Positions 30,980 through 39,087 of a stretch of DNA of 64,000 bases are shown in pieces. The stretch's first letter is position 1, and every line of letters begins with the position of its first letter. The translations under genes and the position numbers were made by a program. Source of the stretch: Cyanobium sp. M30B3 (GTDB lineage Bacteria; Cyanobacteriota; Cyanobacteriia; PCC-6307; Cyanobiaceae). The DNA lies in assembly GCA_018399015.1 (NCBI GenBank), contig CP073761.1:3116297-3180296 (forward strand). Direction: 5' to 3'. The notes beneath the pieces are model-generated. The model ran no database searches. It saw only the letters and a list, made by a program, of their open reading frames with translations, and had not been told where the DNA came from.

Positions 30980-31693
30980 TCAGGGCCGCAGCAATTCCCG
31001 CACCAGCGGGGCAATGGCGGCCCGATCGCGCAGCAGCTGGGGATGGGTGAGCACCGGCAACATCGTGCGGGCCCCCACCGGCAGCACGGCGCGCCAACCG
31101 GGCAGCACCGCCAGATCAATCGCGGAATAGAAGCTGTGGCACTGGATCCGCCGCAGCCCATCCAGGTCGCCGTTGAGCCGCTCCAGCAGGGGGCTGCCAT
31201 TGCGCAGATCGGCGATGCCGCTGAACAGCCGCGACGGCCAGGGCCGGGCGGTGAGGGTGCCCTGCTGGGGACTGCCCACACTGAAGAAGCGGCGGGTCCG
31301 GCCCAGCCCCCCCAGCAACTGCAGCCAGGCGCGGGCGATCACACCGCCCATCGAGAACCCCAGCAGGTCGATGGGTTGCTCACAGCCGAAGGCCGCTTCG
31401 ATGTGGCCGCCCAGCAGCTCCGCCGCCTCCAGGGCGGGCGTGCGGCCGAGGCGCAACGGCAGGGCCGGGATCAGCAGGGGCTGGCGCCGGCCAGCCAGCT
31501 CCCGCTTGAGGCCGTTGAACACGGCGGGAGTGTCCAGCAGCCCGTGCACCAGCACCAGGGGGGGGGCGGCCTGGGCGGAGGGATCGGGAGCGGCCGAGGC
31601 GGAGCGCACGAAGGGGGACGTCACACCGGACTCAGCCAACCACCCCCAAACCATGGCCAGCAAACAGGCGGCCTGCGAAACGCGGGCCCGCAT
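30980..31693 (-). CDS. secreted alpha/beta hydrolase (lipase-like)
   Basis: About 237 residues from the ATG at 31693: a signal-peptide-like N-terminus (QAACLLAMVWGWLAESG), the oxyanion-hole motif LVLVHGLLDTPAVF, the nucleophile elbow GFSMGG and the following VGSPQQGT typical of triacylglycerol lipases and palmitoyl-thioesterase-like hydrolases. The C-terminal His is likely in the THPQLLRD segment. The frame is open to 31762, but the signal peptide is best placed at 31693. Next to the Hlip gene on the same strand. Confidence 0.8.
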   Translation of the reverse strand: MRARVSQAACLLAMVWGWLAESGVTSPFVRSASAAPDPSAQAAPPLVLVHGLLDTPAVFNGLKRELAGRRQPLLIPALPLRLGRTPALEAAELLGGHIEAAFGCEQPIDLLGFSMGGVIARAWLQLLGGLGRTRRFFSVGSPQQGTLTARPWPSRLFSGIADLRNGSPLLERLNGDLDGLRRIQCHSFYSAIDLAVLPGWRAVLPVGARTMLPVLTHPQLLRDRAAIAPLVRELLRP

Positions 31694-31698
31694 TGCGG

Positions 31699-31959
31699 TC
31701 AGCCCAGATACCAGCGCAGCAGCGCCAGCACCTGGCCGGCCGGCCCGTGGCCGGTGAGCCACTCACCGATCACGGCCGCGGCGAAGCCCAGCATCGCCAC
31801 CCGCCCGTTCAACCGCTCCACCCCCGCCAGCGCCGCGGTGTTCCAGGGACGGCGGGTGGTGAGCCCCTCGCCGAAGCGCTCCACGGGCTCGTAGCGGAAG
31901 GCGTCCTGCTCGGCTGGTTCTCTGCTGGAGGCGGTGGAGGGGTCGGCCAAGGGATGCAA
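31699..31959 (-). CDS. high-light-inducible protein (Hlip, single-helix CAB-like)
   Basis: The C-terminal half carries the chlorophyll-binding helix signature ERLNGRVAMLGFAAAVIGEW followed by LTGHGPAGQ. This is the ExxxGRxAMxGF motif of high-light-inducible proteins, which bind chlorophyll and carotenoid and protect photosystem assembly. The start is uncertain: no ATG or GTG fits, and TTG codons at 31959 and 31950 are candidates; the long open frame upstream is antisense to the VapBC pair. Its 5' end faces the antitoxin gene start only about 20 nt away, so regulatory regions must overlap. Confidence 0.8.
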   Translation of the reverse strand: MHPLADPSTASSREPAEQDAFRYEPVERFGEGLTTRRPWNTAALAGVERLNGRVAMLGFAAAVIGEWLTGHGPAGQVLALLRWYLG

Positions 31960-31978
31960 CTGCCTGGGAGCAGAGCTT

Positions 31979-32344
31979 ATGGCCAACCCGCCGAGGCAGG
32001 CGACTAAAGTAGTCGCAAATGACGAAGAATGCGAGCCAGATCTAGTCGCAAGTGATGGCTTTTCAAGTGATGGCTTTTCAAGTGATGGAGCCGCAAACCG
32101 GGTATCGGTGCGCGATCTCAAGACCCACCTCTCCGCATGGCTGGGCCGGGTGCAGGCCGGCGAGGTGGTGGAGGTCAGCTCCCACCGCAAGGCCATTGCC
32201 CGCATCACGGGCGTGAAGACCCAGGAGCAGGCCTCAACCAGCCCACTCCAGGAGGCGCTGACTGCCGGGCTCATCAGCTGGAGTGGCCAGAAGCCCACCC
32301 TTCCGGCTCCCGTGCGTGTGCGCGGGAAAGGAACGCCTGGGTGA
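31979..32344 (+). CDS. Phd/YefM-type antitoxin (VapB)
   Basis: The conserved Phd core is NRVSVRDLKTHLSAWLGRVQ, then GEVVEVSSHRKAIARITG at about residues 41-80 (start 31979); a Pro/Arg-rich toxin-binding tail follows. The ATG at 31979 gives a 121-residue protein with an unusual 40-residue N-terminus containing SDGFS repeats, encoded by the 15-bp tandem repeat at 32051-32088. No other in-frame ATG or GTG precedes the core. It is followed by a PIN toxin 29 nt downstream, so the pair is a standard vapBC operon, presumably autoregulated. Confidence 0.75.
   Translation: MANPPRQATKVVANDEECEPDLVASDGFSSDGFSSDGAANRVSVRDLKTHLSAWLGRVQAGEVVEVSSHRKAIARITGVKTQEQASTSPLQEALTAGLISWSGQKPTLPAPVRVRGKGTPG
32010..32088 (+). 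repeat. direct repeats at the vapB 5' end
   Basis: The 15-mer AGTGATGGCTTTTCA occurs twice in tandem (32051-32065 and 32066-32080) with a partial third copy to 32088. The sequence TAGTCGCAARTGA occurs near 32010 and again near 32043. In autoregulated antitoxins such direct repeats can be operator sites, but here they lie inside the predicted coding N-terminus, or in the true leader if translation begins later. Confidence 0.6.
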
Positions 32345-32373
32345 GATCGTGATCGACGATCGGGGTTGACCTG

Positions 32374-32799
32374 GTGATCCTGTTCTGTGACACCAGTGCC
32401 TTGATGAAACTGCTGGTCCACGAAGAGCAGACCGATCAGCTGCTGCAGATCAGTTCCAAGGCGGAAGCCATCGGGGTGTGCCGGATCTGTTGGGCAGAAG
32501 CGATGGCCGCTCTGGCGCGCCGCCAGAGGGAAGACCCGATCAGCGGCGAGGATCTTGAACAGGCCCGGCGGCACCTGATCCAAGCCTGGCCATCCTTCCT
32601 CATCATCGAGGTCTCCCAGCATGTGGTGGAGACGGCAGGGCACTTTGCCGACGCGTTTGCCCTGCGGGGCTACGACAATGTGCAGCTCGCCGCCGCCCAT
32701 GAACTGCACGTGAATGCCGGACAGACCGTGATCTTCGCCAGTGACGACCGCCGGCTCAACCAGGCGGCCCAACTCCTTCAGCTGGAGGTGCACGCCTGA
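32374..32799 (+). CDS. vapC: PIN-domain ribonuclease toxin (VapC)
   Basis: The 141-residue PIN protein has the first acidic residue in ILFCDTSALMKLLVHEE, the conserved Glu in CRICWAEAMAALAR, and the later acidic cluster in LRGYDNVQLAAAHEL and FASDDRRLNQAAQ. These residues coordinate Mg2+ in VapC ribonucleases that cut specific tRNA or rRNA sites. All four positions are present, so the toxin appears intact, unlike the remnant at 4181-4299. GTG start; the Phd-type antitoxin gene is directly upstream. Confidence 0.85.
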   Translation: MILFCDTSALMKLLVHEEQTDQLLQISSKAEAIGVCRICWAEAMAALARRQREDPISGEDLEQARRHLIQAWPSFLIIEVSQHVVETAGHFADAFALRGYDNVQLAAAHELHVNAGQTVIFASDDRRLNQAAQLLQLEVHA

Positions 32800-32938
32800 T
32801 GCCAGCGCCAACGGGACCGGCGAGCCCCATGCAGGAATACTGACAAAGGTTAAACGGACTACATAGACATCGGGCTCCACCTGCTATGAAATCAATACTG
32901 AATCCACAGAACAACCTTTACCCACTCTTACTTAGGCC

Positions 32939-33646
32939 GTGATCACCCCCCCATCCAGCGCCCCTCGCAAGGCCCCTGCACTCCTGACCCTTGCAGCCAG
33001 CCTCTCGGCTGGACTGCTCCTGCCCCTGCTGGGTCCAACGGCCGCTGAAGCGGCAGCAATCACCGCCACGGCTGCTGAAACCTACAACCCCGTGCTCATC
33101 GCTGATGGGAACACCAACAGCACCACCCTGACGATCTCAGGGCTCCTGGCTGGCTCGACGATCGCCAAAGTCACCACCACCATCAGTCTCACCAAGTGTG
33201 ACGATCCGATCAGTTCAACGGGCGTCTGCGAAGGAACTGACTTTAGTTATAATGATGAAATAGGTCTCACACTGCAAAGCCCCCTGGGCACCTCCGTTGA
33301 CCTCACCGTTCCCTTCACCCTCGATGGTCAAGAACCGGGAGCCACGGCGACCTGGACCTTTGACGACGGGGCGTCAGCCGGGTTGACCGGAGACCTGCTC
33401 ATCTCCGGCACATTCCTGCCCACTTCCCCGTTGAGTGCCTTCAATGGTGAGGATGGCAATGGCGTCTGGACCCTGCTCTTCTCCGACTCGTTTGAGCTGG
33501 ACCCATTGAGCATCAACAGCTGGAGCCTCACGGTGGACGTGCCCGGCCCCCTGCCGGTGCTGGGTGTGGGTGCCGCCTTCGGCTACAGCCGCCGCCTGCG
33601 CCGCCGCATCTCCACCAGCCAGCCCGGCACACGGACCCAGGCCTGA
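32939..33646 (+). CDS. secreted P-domain-like protein with PEP-CTERM-like tail
   Basis: The 235-residue protein has a clear signal peptide (LLTLAASLSAGLLLPLLGPT, cleavage near AEAAA). The body resembles a proprotein-convertase P-domain jelly roll: LTLQSPLGTSVDLTVPF, GVWTLLFSDSFELDPLSINS, WSLTV. It ends in VPGPLPVLG, a hydrophobic stretch, and SRRLRRRI, nearly the same sorting tail as the protein at 3280-4032. Starts at GTG 32939 after a relatively AT-rich leader. A strong terminator follows at 33669. Confidence 0.75.
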   Translation: MITPPSSAPRKAPALLTLAASLSAGLLLPLLGPTAAEAAAITATAAETYNPVLIADGNTNSTTLTISGLLAGSTIAKVTTTISLTKCDDPISSTGVCEGTDFSYNDEIGLTLQSPLGTSVDLTVPFTLDGQEPGATATWTFDDGASAGLTGDLLISGTFLPTSPLSAFNGEDGNGVWTLLFSDSFELDPLSINSWSLTVDVPGPLPVLGVGAAFGYSRRLRRRISTSQPGTRTQA

Positions 33647-33668
33647 AGCCGGTTCAGCTCTGGTCCCC

Positions 33669-33693
33669 AGCCCCGCCTCGGCGGGGCTTTTTC
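33669..33693 (+). terminator. intrinsic terminator
   Basis: A perfect 8-bp stem AGCCCCGC / GCGGGGCT with a CTCG tetraloop is followed directly by TTTTTC. It is 22 nt after the stop of the P-domain-like gene and ends that transcript before the HpsJ-like gene. Confidence 0.85.
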
Positions 33694-33727
33694 GTGGCCC
33701 CGCTGCGTTCCTTGCCACCCTTCCTTC

Positions 33728-34450
33728 ATGCCATCCCAAGCCCCACTGCCTGCGGCGCTCAACCCCAGGGTGCCGCTGCTCGCCCGCGCCTGCGGACGCA
33801 CCTTGCTCCTGGCCTTCCTGGTGTTGGTGATCACGGCCATGGTGCCCTTCCAGCCACGCTCGCTGGCCTGGGCAAGCCAACTCTCCGGCCGCATCGTGGA
33901 TACGGCCTCCTTCCCCCTGCTGGCTGTGGCCCTGCTGCGGCTGGCCACCCTGCTGCAACCGGAGCCGGATCCCCGCAGCGAGCGCCAGGAGGCCCTGGCC
34001 CTGGCCAGGCAGAAAGACTGGGCGCTGCTGCTCTGCCGATCGGGAGTGATCAGCCTTGGCCTGCTGGCCGTCTGGCAGATCCCGCTGCTGTTCGGCAGCA
34101 TCAGCACGCTGGATCAGCAGAACCAGGCGCGCTCCGGCCAGCTCAATCAGCGCCTCAGCCAGGGGGAACAGACCCTCCGCCAGGCACCAGCGGCCGCCAT
34201 CCAACGCGACTGGCAGCGGCTGCGTGCCGCCGGTGCCCCAGGCATCCCCCCGGACATCCGCGACCCCGAACAGCAACGGCAGCTGCTGCTTGAGCAGCTG
34301 GAACGCGAACAACAGCAACTCGCCCGCACAATCGGCGGCCAGCAGGGCCAGAGCCGCTTCGTGGTGGTGCGCAACAGCTTTCGGATCCTCGCCCTCTGCG
34401 CCATCTACATCGCCGGCTTCCAGGCCATTGGCCGGCGACGCGGCCTGTAG
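33728..34450 (+). CDS. HpsJ-like membrane protein
   Basis: This 240-residue protein has hydrophobic helices at about residues 25-45, 55-75 and 102-122, a central coiled coil (LDQQNQARSGQLNQRLSQGE through LEQLEREQQQLARTI) and a C-terminal helix. The arrangement and the GQSRFVVVRNSFRILA block resemble cyanobacterial HpsJ family proteins, named from hormogonium polysaccharide loci; the molecular role is unclear. It follows a terminator and precedes about 1 kb without a recognisable gene. Confidence 0.65.
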   Translation: MPSQAPLPAALNPRVPLLARACGRTLLLAFLVLVITAMVPFQPRSLAWASQLSGRIVDTASFPLLAVALLRLATLLQPEPDPRSERQEALALARQKDWALLLCRSGVISLGLLAVWQIPLLFGSISTLDQQNQARSGQLNQRLSQGEQTLRQAPAAAIQRDWQRLRAAGAPGIPPDIRDPEQQRQLLLEQLEREQQQLARTIGGQQGQSRFVVVRNSFRILALCAIYIAGFQAIGRRRGL

Positions 34451-35524
34451 CTGCGTTGTTCTGGATGGGCAATGCCGAGCCGAGGGCTTCCGCGAAGGCA
34501 CTGGCGAATGCCTCCCGGCATCAGCCGAGACAACCCTTGCTGGATGGGTCTGGATGGCTGCAGTTCAGGCCCCTCAGAGCCAACTGCAGAGGCGTGGTGT
34601 CCAGGATGTCGAACAGGGAGCCAGCCGTGGACTCGCACGATTTCAAGAGCCTGGTCATGGGTCGGAGCAGGCCCTGGGAGATTGGCAGCGCCAGGAAATG
34701 TGGCTCGCTGGGCGGAGCTGGTGGAAGCGCCCATAGGGCTGCTGGCCTGGGATGGTGATAGTCCTGGTGATCCTTGATGACCTTGCGACAACGCTTGAAG
34801 AATGTGTCCGTCGATTAGTGTGATCAGGGAGAGGATGTAGTGATGATCCCGGAAGAGCCCGATGGATCCCTGCCAGGTCCAACCCGTGCAACCGAGATGA
34901 TGGCGAGCTCGAATCAGAAGCTCCACCGTTAAATCGCTGAAGCCAAGATCATCGATGATCTCAATGATCTGCATCAGCGAAGGAGCCGCACAGAGCCTGC
35001 CTGGCGTTGAGCTGCATTGATCAACAAAACAGCCAAGACCGGCCAATACCTTCACTTCTGCGGTGCCGTGGGTCTACTGCAGAAGCTGTTCAGTCACGAC
35101 CCCCAACGCCTCCCCGGCAGTGATATGACAGTAGCAATCGCAGCCGATTACCGCATTCAGCAGATACGCTGCCGACCCTAGGCACGGGGCAACACTTTAT
35201 ACTGGGAATTCTCTTGTCACGGCTGTCTCCCCCAGCGCAGGAGCAAAGCTACTCTAACGGTCAGGATTGCGCGCGTGGGGCCTGGCCATACAGGAATGAT
35301 GCGCGTCCTGCATAGAGATCGGGAGACATCTTGGGCTCCAGCAACTGGTCACTCAGCCCACAAAAGCCCTGCATGAACGGCCATGGTGGACTGCAATCGA
35401 TCGCCACCATCGTCCATCCACTGGGATGCGAGGGCTACCACCGGGCGCGAGCCTGCTCAACAAGCTCCCCCAGCGCGAGGCGGGGAAGCCGCTCCTCCAT
35501 GCTGGAGACTAGAGAGAGCACTTG
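34451..35524. other. ~1.07 kb without a recognisable gene; possible gene remains
   Basis: GC content is lower than in the flanks and no frame has convincing coding character throughout. On the minus strand a patch from 34974 downward reads MQIIEIIDDLGFSDLTVEL and then a mixed continuation. In another minus frame, about 34690-34550 gives SLFDILDTTPLQLALRGLN. Together they look like fragments of one decayed gene broken by frame changes, but I cannot name a family. No RNA gene, terminator or transposon end was recognised. Confidence 0.35.
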
Positions 35525-35917
35525 ATGCCCCAGTCCACCCTTGAGCGGCCAACCGCCCTGCTGGTCACCAGCAGCCCCCAGCCAGCAGAGCCTCGCCAGC
35601 AGGCGGGCAGTGGGCAAAAGGGCTTTGGCGGGGGCAAAGCGGCCAGAGCCAGCAAGCGCAAGACCAGCAGCACCAAGCGCAGCCAGAAGCTGAGCAAGGA
35701 CGACTGGGCACCGATGGGCAAGCACCCCGACCTCGATGCGGTCCTCGCTCGCCAGCGACTGCATCTGCCGCGGTCCGGCCGGCTGACAGAAGCCGAGGTC
35801 AACCAGGCCTGGAAACGTTGCGCCGCTGAACACCATCCCGACCGCGGCGGTGAACATCACACCATGCAACTGGTGAATGGCGCGCGGGATCTGTTGCTTG
35901 GCCGCAGCCTCAGCTGA
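35525..35917 (+). CDS. J-domain-containing protein
   Basis: The 130-residue protein has a basic low-complexity N-terminus (Lys/Ser/Thr-rich, about residues 30-65). Its C-terminal truncated J domain contains LTEAEVNQAWKRCAAEHHPD, with the HPD tripeptide that stimulates Hsp70, and ends at MQLVNGARDLLLGRS. The J domain is C-terminal, unlike canonical DnaJ. ATG 35525; the TTG one codon upstream is less likely. Convergent with the DUF4912 gene. Confidence 0.75.
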   Translation: MPQSTLERPTALLVTSSPQPAEPRQQAGSGQKGFGGGKAARASKRKTSSTKRSQKLSKDDWAPMGKHPDLDAVLARQRLHLPRSGRLTEAEVNQAWKRCAAEHHPDRGGEHHTMQLVNGARDLLLGRSLS

Positions 35918-35945
35918 ACTGGAGGGGCTGAGCCATCCGTTCAGC

Positions 35946-37034
35946 TCAGAACCACTCCAGCAGCGCCTCTTGTTTGCTGTTCACCCGCGCCTCAGGCGTG
36001 CTGCGCTGGAACTCCAGCCGGATCGAACGCTCCTGCTCCCCATCGGCGGCCACCGCCCGGATCGGGTACTCCTGCTGGCCGTCGCGGAAGGGCACCTGCA
36101 CCCGGAAGGTGCCATCGCTGTTCAGCGGCACCTGCTGATCACCGATGAACAGGCTGGCACTGGGCTCGGTGGCCCCGTACACGATCAGTTCGGCATCGGC
36201 CACCAGCCAGAAGGAGCGGGGCTGGGCCAGGCCACGGCCCGATTCGCTGCGGCCACTGGCCCACAGCCCCGCCCCGGACGCCGAACCCAGCGCCAGATCC
36301 CCCAGCTGATCCGCCTCCCCCTGCTCGTGCCACACCTCCGAACCCAGGCGCAGGCGGCGCGGACTGGCCGCGATGGCCTGGCGGTACATCCGCTCGTGCT
36401 CCACACCGCTACCGCCCTGGGTTGGCGCCATGGTGGCCAGCACCTGGGGCAGCACGTCGAGGGAGAAGGGCACGAACAGATCGGCCACCACGTCGCTCGG
36501 GCCGCTGGCCGGCATCCGCGCCACCGAGGAGAAGGCCAGATGCAGCCAGCCACCGGAGGGCAGGCGATAGCCCAGTTCCACGCGGTAGTCGCGATCGCTC
36601 AGCGGCAGGGCCAGATACCACTCGCTGCTGTGGGCATCGACCTCCACTTCCTGGAGGGCGTGGGGATGGCTGGCGCCGGCTTGCAGCCCGGTCACATCAC
36701 TCACCCGCAGGCAGAGCTGACTGGCACCGGCGGCGGCGGCGCGCTGCTGATCGGCGCTGCCCAGCTCCCAGAACACATAGGCCCACTGGGGATCCCGGGG
36801 CAGAAACGTCACCTCGCTGCCACCATCTGTAGCGCTTGCAACCACAGCCACAGGTGCCTGATCCTCAACGGCTGGACTCTGTTCGGGGAGCACCTGTTGC
36901 AGGGCATCGATCAACTGCGAGCGGCTGAGGCGGCTGTAGACGCCGGCGAGCGGCGTGTTGCGGGCCAACTCGCGCAACTGGGCCATGGTGCGGCCGGCCA
37001 GGGACAGCAGGGAATTGGCGGCGGTTGAACCCAT
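35946..37034 (-). CDS. DUF4912 domain-containing protein
   Basis: The 362-residue protein has an N-terminal Rho-N/SAP-like helical element (QLRELARNTPLAGVYSRLSR, SQLIDALQQ). The DUF4912 beta domain follows (VTFLPRDPQWAYVFWELG, LCLRVSDVTG, EWYLALPLSDRDYRVELGY). A C-terminal part about residues 270-350 (FWLVADAELIVYGATEPSA, PLNSDGTFRVQVPF) looks like a second immunoglobulin-like fold. The family is common in cyanobacteria and Firmicutes, with no established function. Confidence 0.8.
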   Translation of the reverse strand: MGSTAANSLLSLAGRTMAQLRELARNTPLAGVYSRLSRSQLIDALQQVLPEQSPAVEDQAPVAVVASATDGGSEVTFLPRDPQWAYVFWELGSADQQRAAAAGASQLCLRVSDVTGLQAGASHPHALQEVEVDAHSSEWYLALPLSDRDYRVELGYRLPSGGWLHLAFSSVARMPASGPSDVVADLFVPFSLDVLPQVLATMAPTQGGSGVEHERMYRQAIAASPRRLRLGSEVWHEQGEADQLGDLALGSASGAGLWASGRSESGRGLAQPRSFWLVADAELIVYGATEPSASLFIGDQQVPLNSDGTFRVQVPFRDGQQEYPIRAVAADGEQERSIRLEFQRSTPEARVNSKQEALLEWF

Positions 37035-37348
37035 GGCAGCGCAGAAATACTCATTGAATGTTCGCCTGATCTGAGCCTGCAGCCGACTTTCTGTCAGCGG
37101 ATGGGGATGGACTGGGATCGATCGGGATCACGCTCTCGCCCCCTTTTGTGGGCCACAGTGAGGGTTGGCGGCGGGCGGGACCCGGGTTCCGGGACGCCCA
37201 AGGCGTTTTTGTGTGAGCGGACACAGACCATCGCCGCAATCCACGGGGGAGCCATCTCGTCTTTCCCCGTGAAGGCTTGTGTGCTGTTTGCCAGCACGGG
37301 GACCCGTCAATCGTTGGATGGTCGTTATCTCCCCATTGCGGCGAGCGG
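37035..37348. other. 314-nt intergenic region, no gene recognised
   Basis: It lies between the divergent DUF4912 and DUF3136-like genes and must hold both promoters. The stretch around 37137-37240 is very G-rich on the plus strand. Short open frames here are mutually overlapping and none looks protein-like. Confidence 0.4.
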
Positions 37349-37588
37349 ATGAGCGATGGTGCCCTGAGTGTGGGGGAACTGGAAGGCCAGTACCCCCTCT
37401 GTTGCAAGGCCATGCGCATCCTGGTGCGCGATGGGGTAACCCTCAACCAGGCACGCCGCACCGTCTGCTGGCAGCGGCTGGATCTGCTGCACCGCTCCCT
37501 CCCGCGGCAGTACCGCGATCCGGAACAGCTCTATCTCCACCTCAAGCGTGATCCGGCGCTGATGGCGCAAACCACAACCCGCGGCTGA
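37349..37588 (+). CDS. small conserved cyanobacterial protein (DUF3136-like)
   Basis: The 79-residue protein has the core LSVGELEGQYPLCCKAMRIL followed by VCWQRLDLLHRSLPRQYRDP and EQLYLHLKRD. I recognise this pattern as a small picocyanobacterial family (DUF3136); the exact Pfam name is from memory. Helical and possibly nucleic-acid-associated, but no role is established. ATG 37349 begins right before the conserved block; an in-frame GTG at 37277 would add a poor-quality extension. Confidence 0.65.
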   Translation: MSDGALSVGELEGQYPLCCKAMRILVRDGVTLNQARRTVCWQRLDLLHRSLPRQYRDPEQLYLHLKRDPALMAQTTTRG

Positions 37589-37636
37589 CATCAGCCCTTA
37601 CCCCCATCGCCAGATCGATCATCCACAACACCGCAC

Positions 37637-37900
37637 GTGAACTCAGCAGCAGTGATGGAAACCTCTGATCTCAGGTCTGTGCAGTGGCAGTTGCCGGCGG
37701 CGCTGCTCGACGTCCTTGAGCATCAGGCCGGCACCGAGGGGCTGCCGGCTGAGCGGATCGCCGCCCGGGTGCTGGAGGCCGGATTGATCGAGCTGGGCCT
37801 GATGCCGCATGGACGCTGCTCCGTGCGCACCGGCCTCTGCGGCAGCGGACCGGTGCCCCTGCCGGTGCAGCAGAGCAGCGGGGCCAGCTCCGGCACCTGA
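37637..37900 (+). CDS. small hypothetical protein
   Basis: Up to 87 residues. The segment VQWQLPAALLDVLEHQAGTE followed by AERIAARVLEAGLIELGL suggests a short ribbon-helix-helix-like or helical unit, and the tail is Gly/Ser-rich. GTG 37637 and ATG 37655 are alternative starts. It lies 48 nt after the DUF3136-like gene and may be co-transcribed. No function is assigned. Confidence 0.5.
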   Translation: MNSAAVMETSDLRSVQWQLPAALLDVLEHQAGTEGLPAERIAARVLEAGLIELGLMPHGRCSVRTGLCGSGPVPLPVQQSSGASSGT

Positions 37901-37909
37901 ACCGCCCGA

Positions 37910-38020
37910 TCAGGCGACCTGCCGGCCCAGGTCCTCGTCCAGCTGCACGCAGACCTGCGGTAGGGCAAACAGGAACGTCTCGGCGGCGATCTGATGCACC
38001 TGGGCGCCGATGGCTTCCAT
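37910..38020 (-). CDS. putative 36-residue peptide
   Basis: A minus-strand frame encodes MEAIGAQVHQIAAETFLFAL followed by PQVCVQLDEDLGRQVA. It is amphipathic and well behaved in composition, and lies just downstream of tRNA-Val on the same strand. No homologue is recognised and no ribosome-binding site is evident. Its 3' end is near that of the convergent small gene ending at 37900. Confidence 0.35.
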   Translation of the reverse strand: MEAIGAQVHQIAAETFLFALPQVCVQLDEDLGRQVA

Positions 38021-38058
38021 GCGAGGCTTTCGGCGAATGGTTCAGGCTCCGCCTGCAA

Positions 38059-38130
<72 letters not shown>

Positions 38131-39084
38131 GTGACCAGGACGCTACCGCAGCCGCCCCAGCCGATCGTGCCGCTCTGGCTCCGGTTGCGCTGGCGGCTGG
38201 AAGCGTGGGGCGTGCGCCTGCTGCTGGCGCTGATGCGGGGCAGGAGGCACGCCACGATGCGGCGGGCGATCCGGCTCAGCCTGGGCCTGGGCGGGCCCCT
38301 GCTGGCCCGCCGCCTCAACACGGCCTGCGCCAACCTGGAGCGGGTCTACGGCCCCGGGCTGGGGCCGGTGCAGCGGCAGCAGCTGGCACACCGGTCGGTG
38401 GAGCAGTTCTTTCTCTCCTGCCTGGAATCCATCATCGAGCCGGTCGATCCGGGCCGCATCCAGGTGGAGGGGAACGGATTGAGCAGGCTGCTGCAGCGGC
38501 CCGCGGGCCAGGGGGTGATCGTGGGCTCCCTGCACCTCGGCTGCTGGGATCTGGGGCTCCGCTGGCTGAGTGAGCACCTCGACCAGCTGGCCGTGATTTA
38601 CATGCCCGCCCACAACCCGGAATCCGACCGGCTGCTCAACGCCGCCCGCAGCGCCAACAGCCGCTGCCACTGGATTTCCAAGTTCGACCACCGCGCCATC
38701 CTCAGCTGGCTGCACCGGGGCGGCGTGCTGGTGGTGATGACCGATCTGCGCAGCAACAGGCATCGCCTCACCGTGGACTGGCTGGGCGTGGAGACGTATC
38801 TCCAGTCCGGCCCGATGCGCCTCTCCCAGCGCACGGGGGCCCCCCTGTTTCCCGTGGCCCATGTGCGTGAGAACGACGGCCGCTTCCGGCTGATCTGTGG
38901 CGATCCCCTGACGCCCGCGCCCGGGCCTGAGGGGCTGCAGCGGCAGGCCCAGGCCCTCTGCAGCTGGCAGGAGCCCTGGATCCAGGCCTACCCGGAGCAG
39001 TACTACTGGATCAACCACCGCTGGCGGCCCGGCGATGGCAGTGGCCGGCGTCTGCGCCAGCTGCCGCCGCCGGGGCGGCCCTGA
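38131..39084 (+). CDS. LpxL/HtrB-like lipid acyltransferase
   Basis: The 317-residue protein resembles lysophospholipid/lipid A acyltransferases. The HxxxxD-type active-site motif is GSLHLGCWDLGLRWL, the loop VLVVMTDLRSNRHRLTVDWL lies where the family glycine/Arg motif is expected, and the C-terminal signature is PEQYYWINHRWRPG. In cyanobacteria without classical lipid A these probably act on other membrane lipids. GTG 38131 lies immediately beside the 5' end of tRNA-Val; a GTG at 38167 is an alternative that would leave room for regulatory sequence. Confidence 0.8.
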   Translation: MTRTLPQPPQPIVPLWLRLRWRLEAWGVRLLLALMRGRRHATMRRAIRLSLGLGGPLLARRLNTACANLERVYGPGLGPVQRQQLAHRSVEQFFLSCLESIIEPVDPGRIQVEGNGLSRLLQRPAGQGVIVGSLHLGCWDLGLRWLSEHLDQLAVIYMPAHNPESDRLLNAARSANSRCHWISKFDHRAILSWLHRGGVLVVMTDLRSNRHRLTVDWLGVETYLQSGPMRLSQRTGAPLFPVAHVRENDGRFRLICGDPLTPAPGPEGLQRQAQALCSWQEPWIQAYPEQYYWINHRWRPGDGSGRRLRQLPPPGRP

Positions 39085-39087
39085 GCC

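Noticed and set aside
31960..32880. Long upstream extension of the Hlip frame
   Set aside because: It is antisense to the vapBC genes and would make a 393-residue Hlip; the family is under 100 residues.
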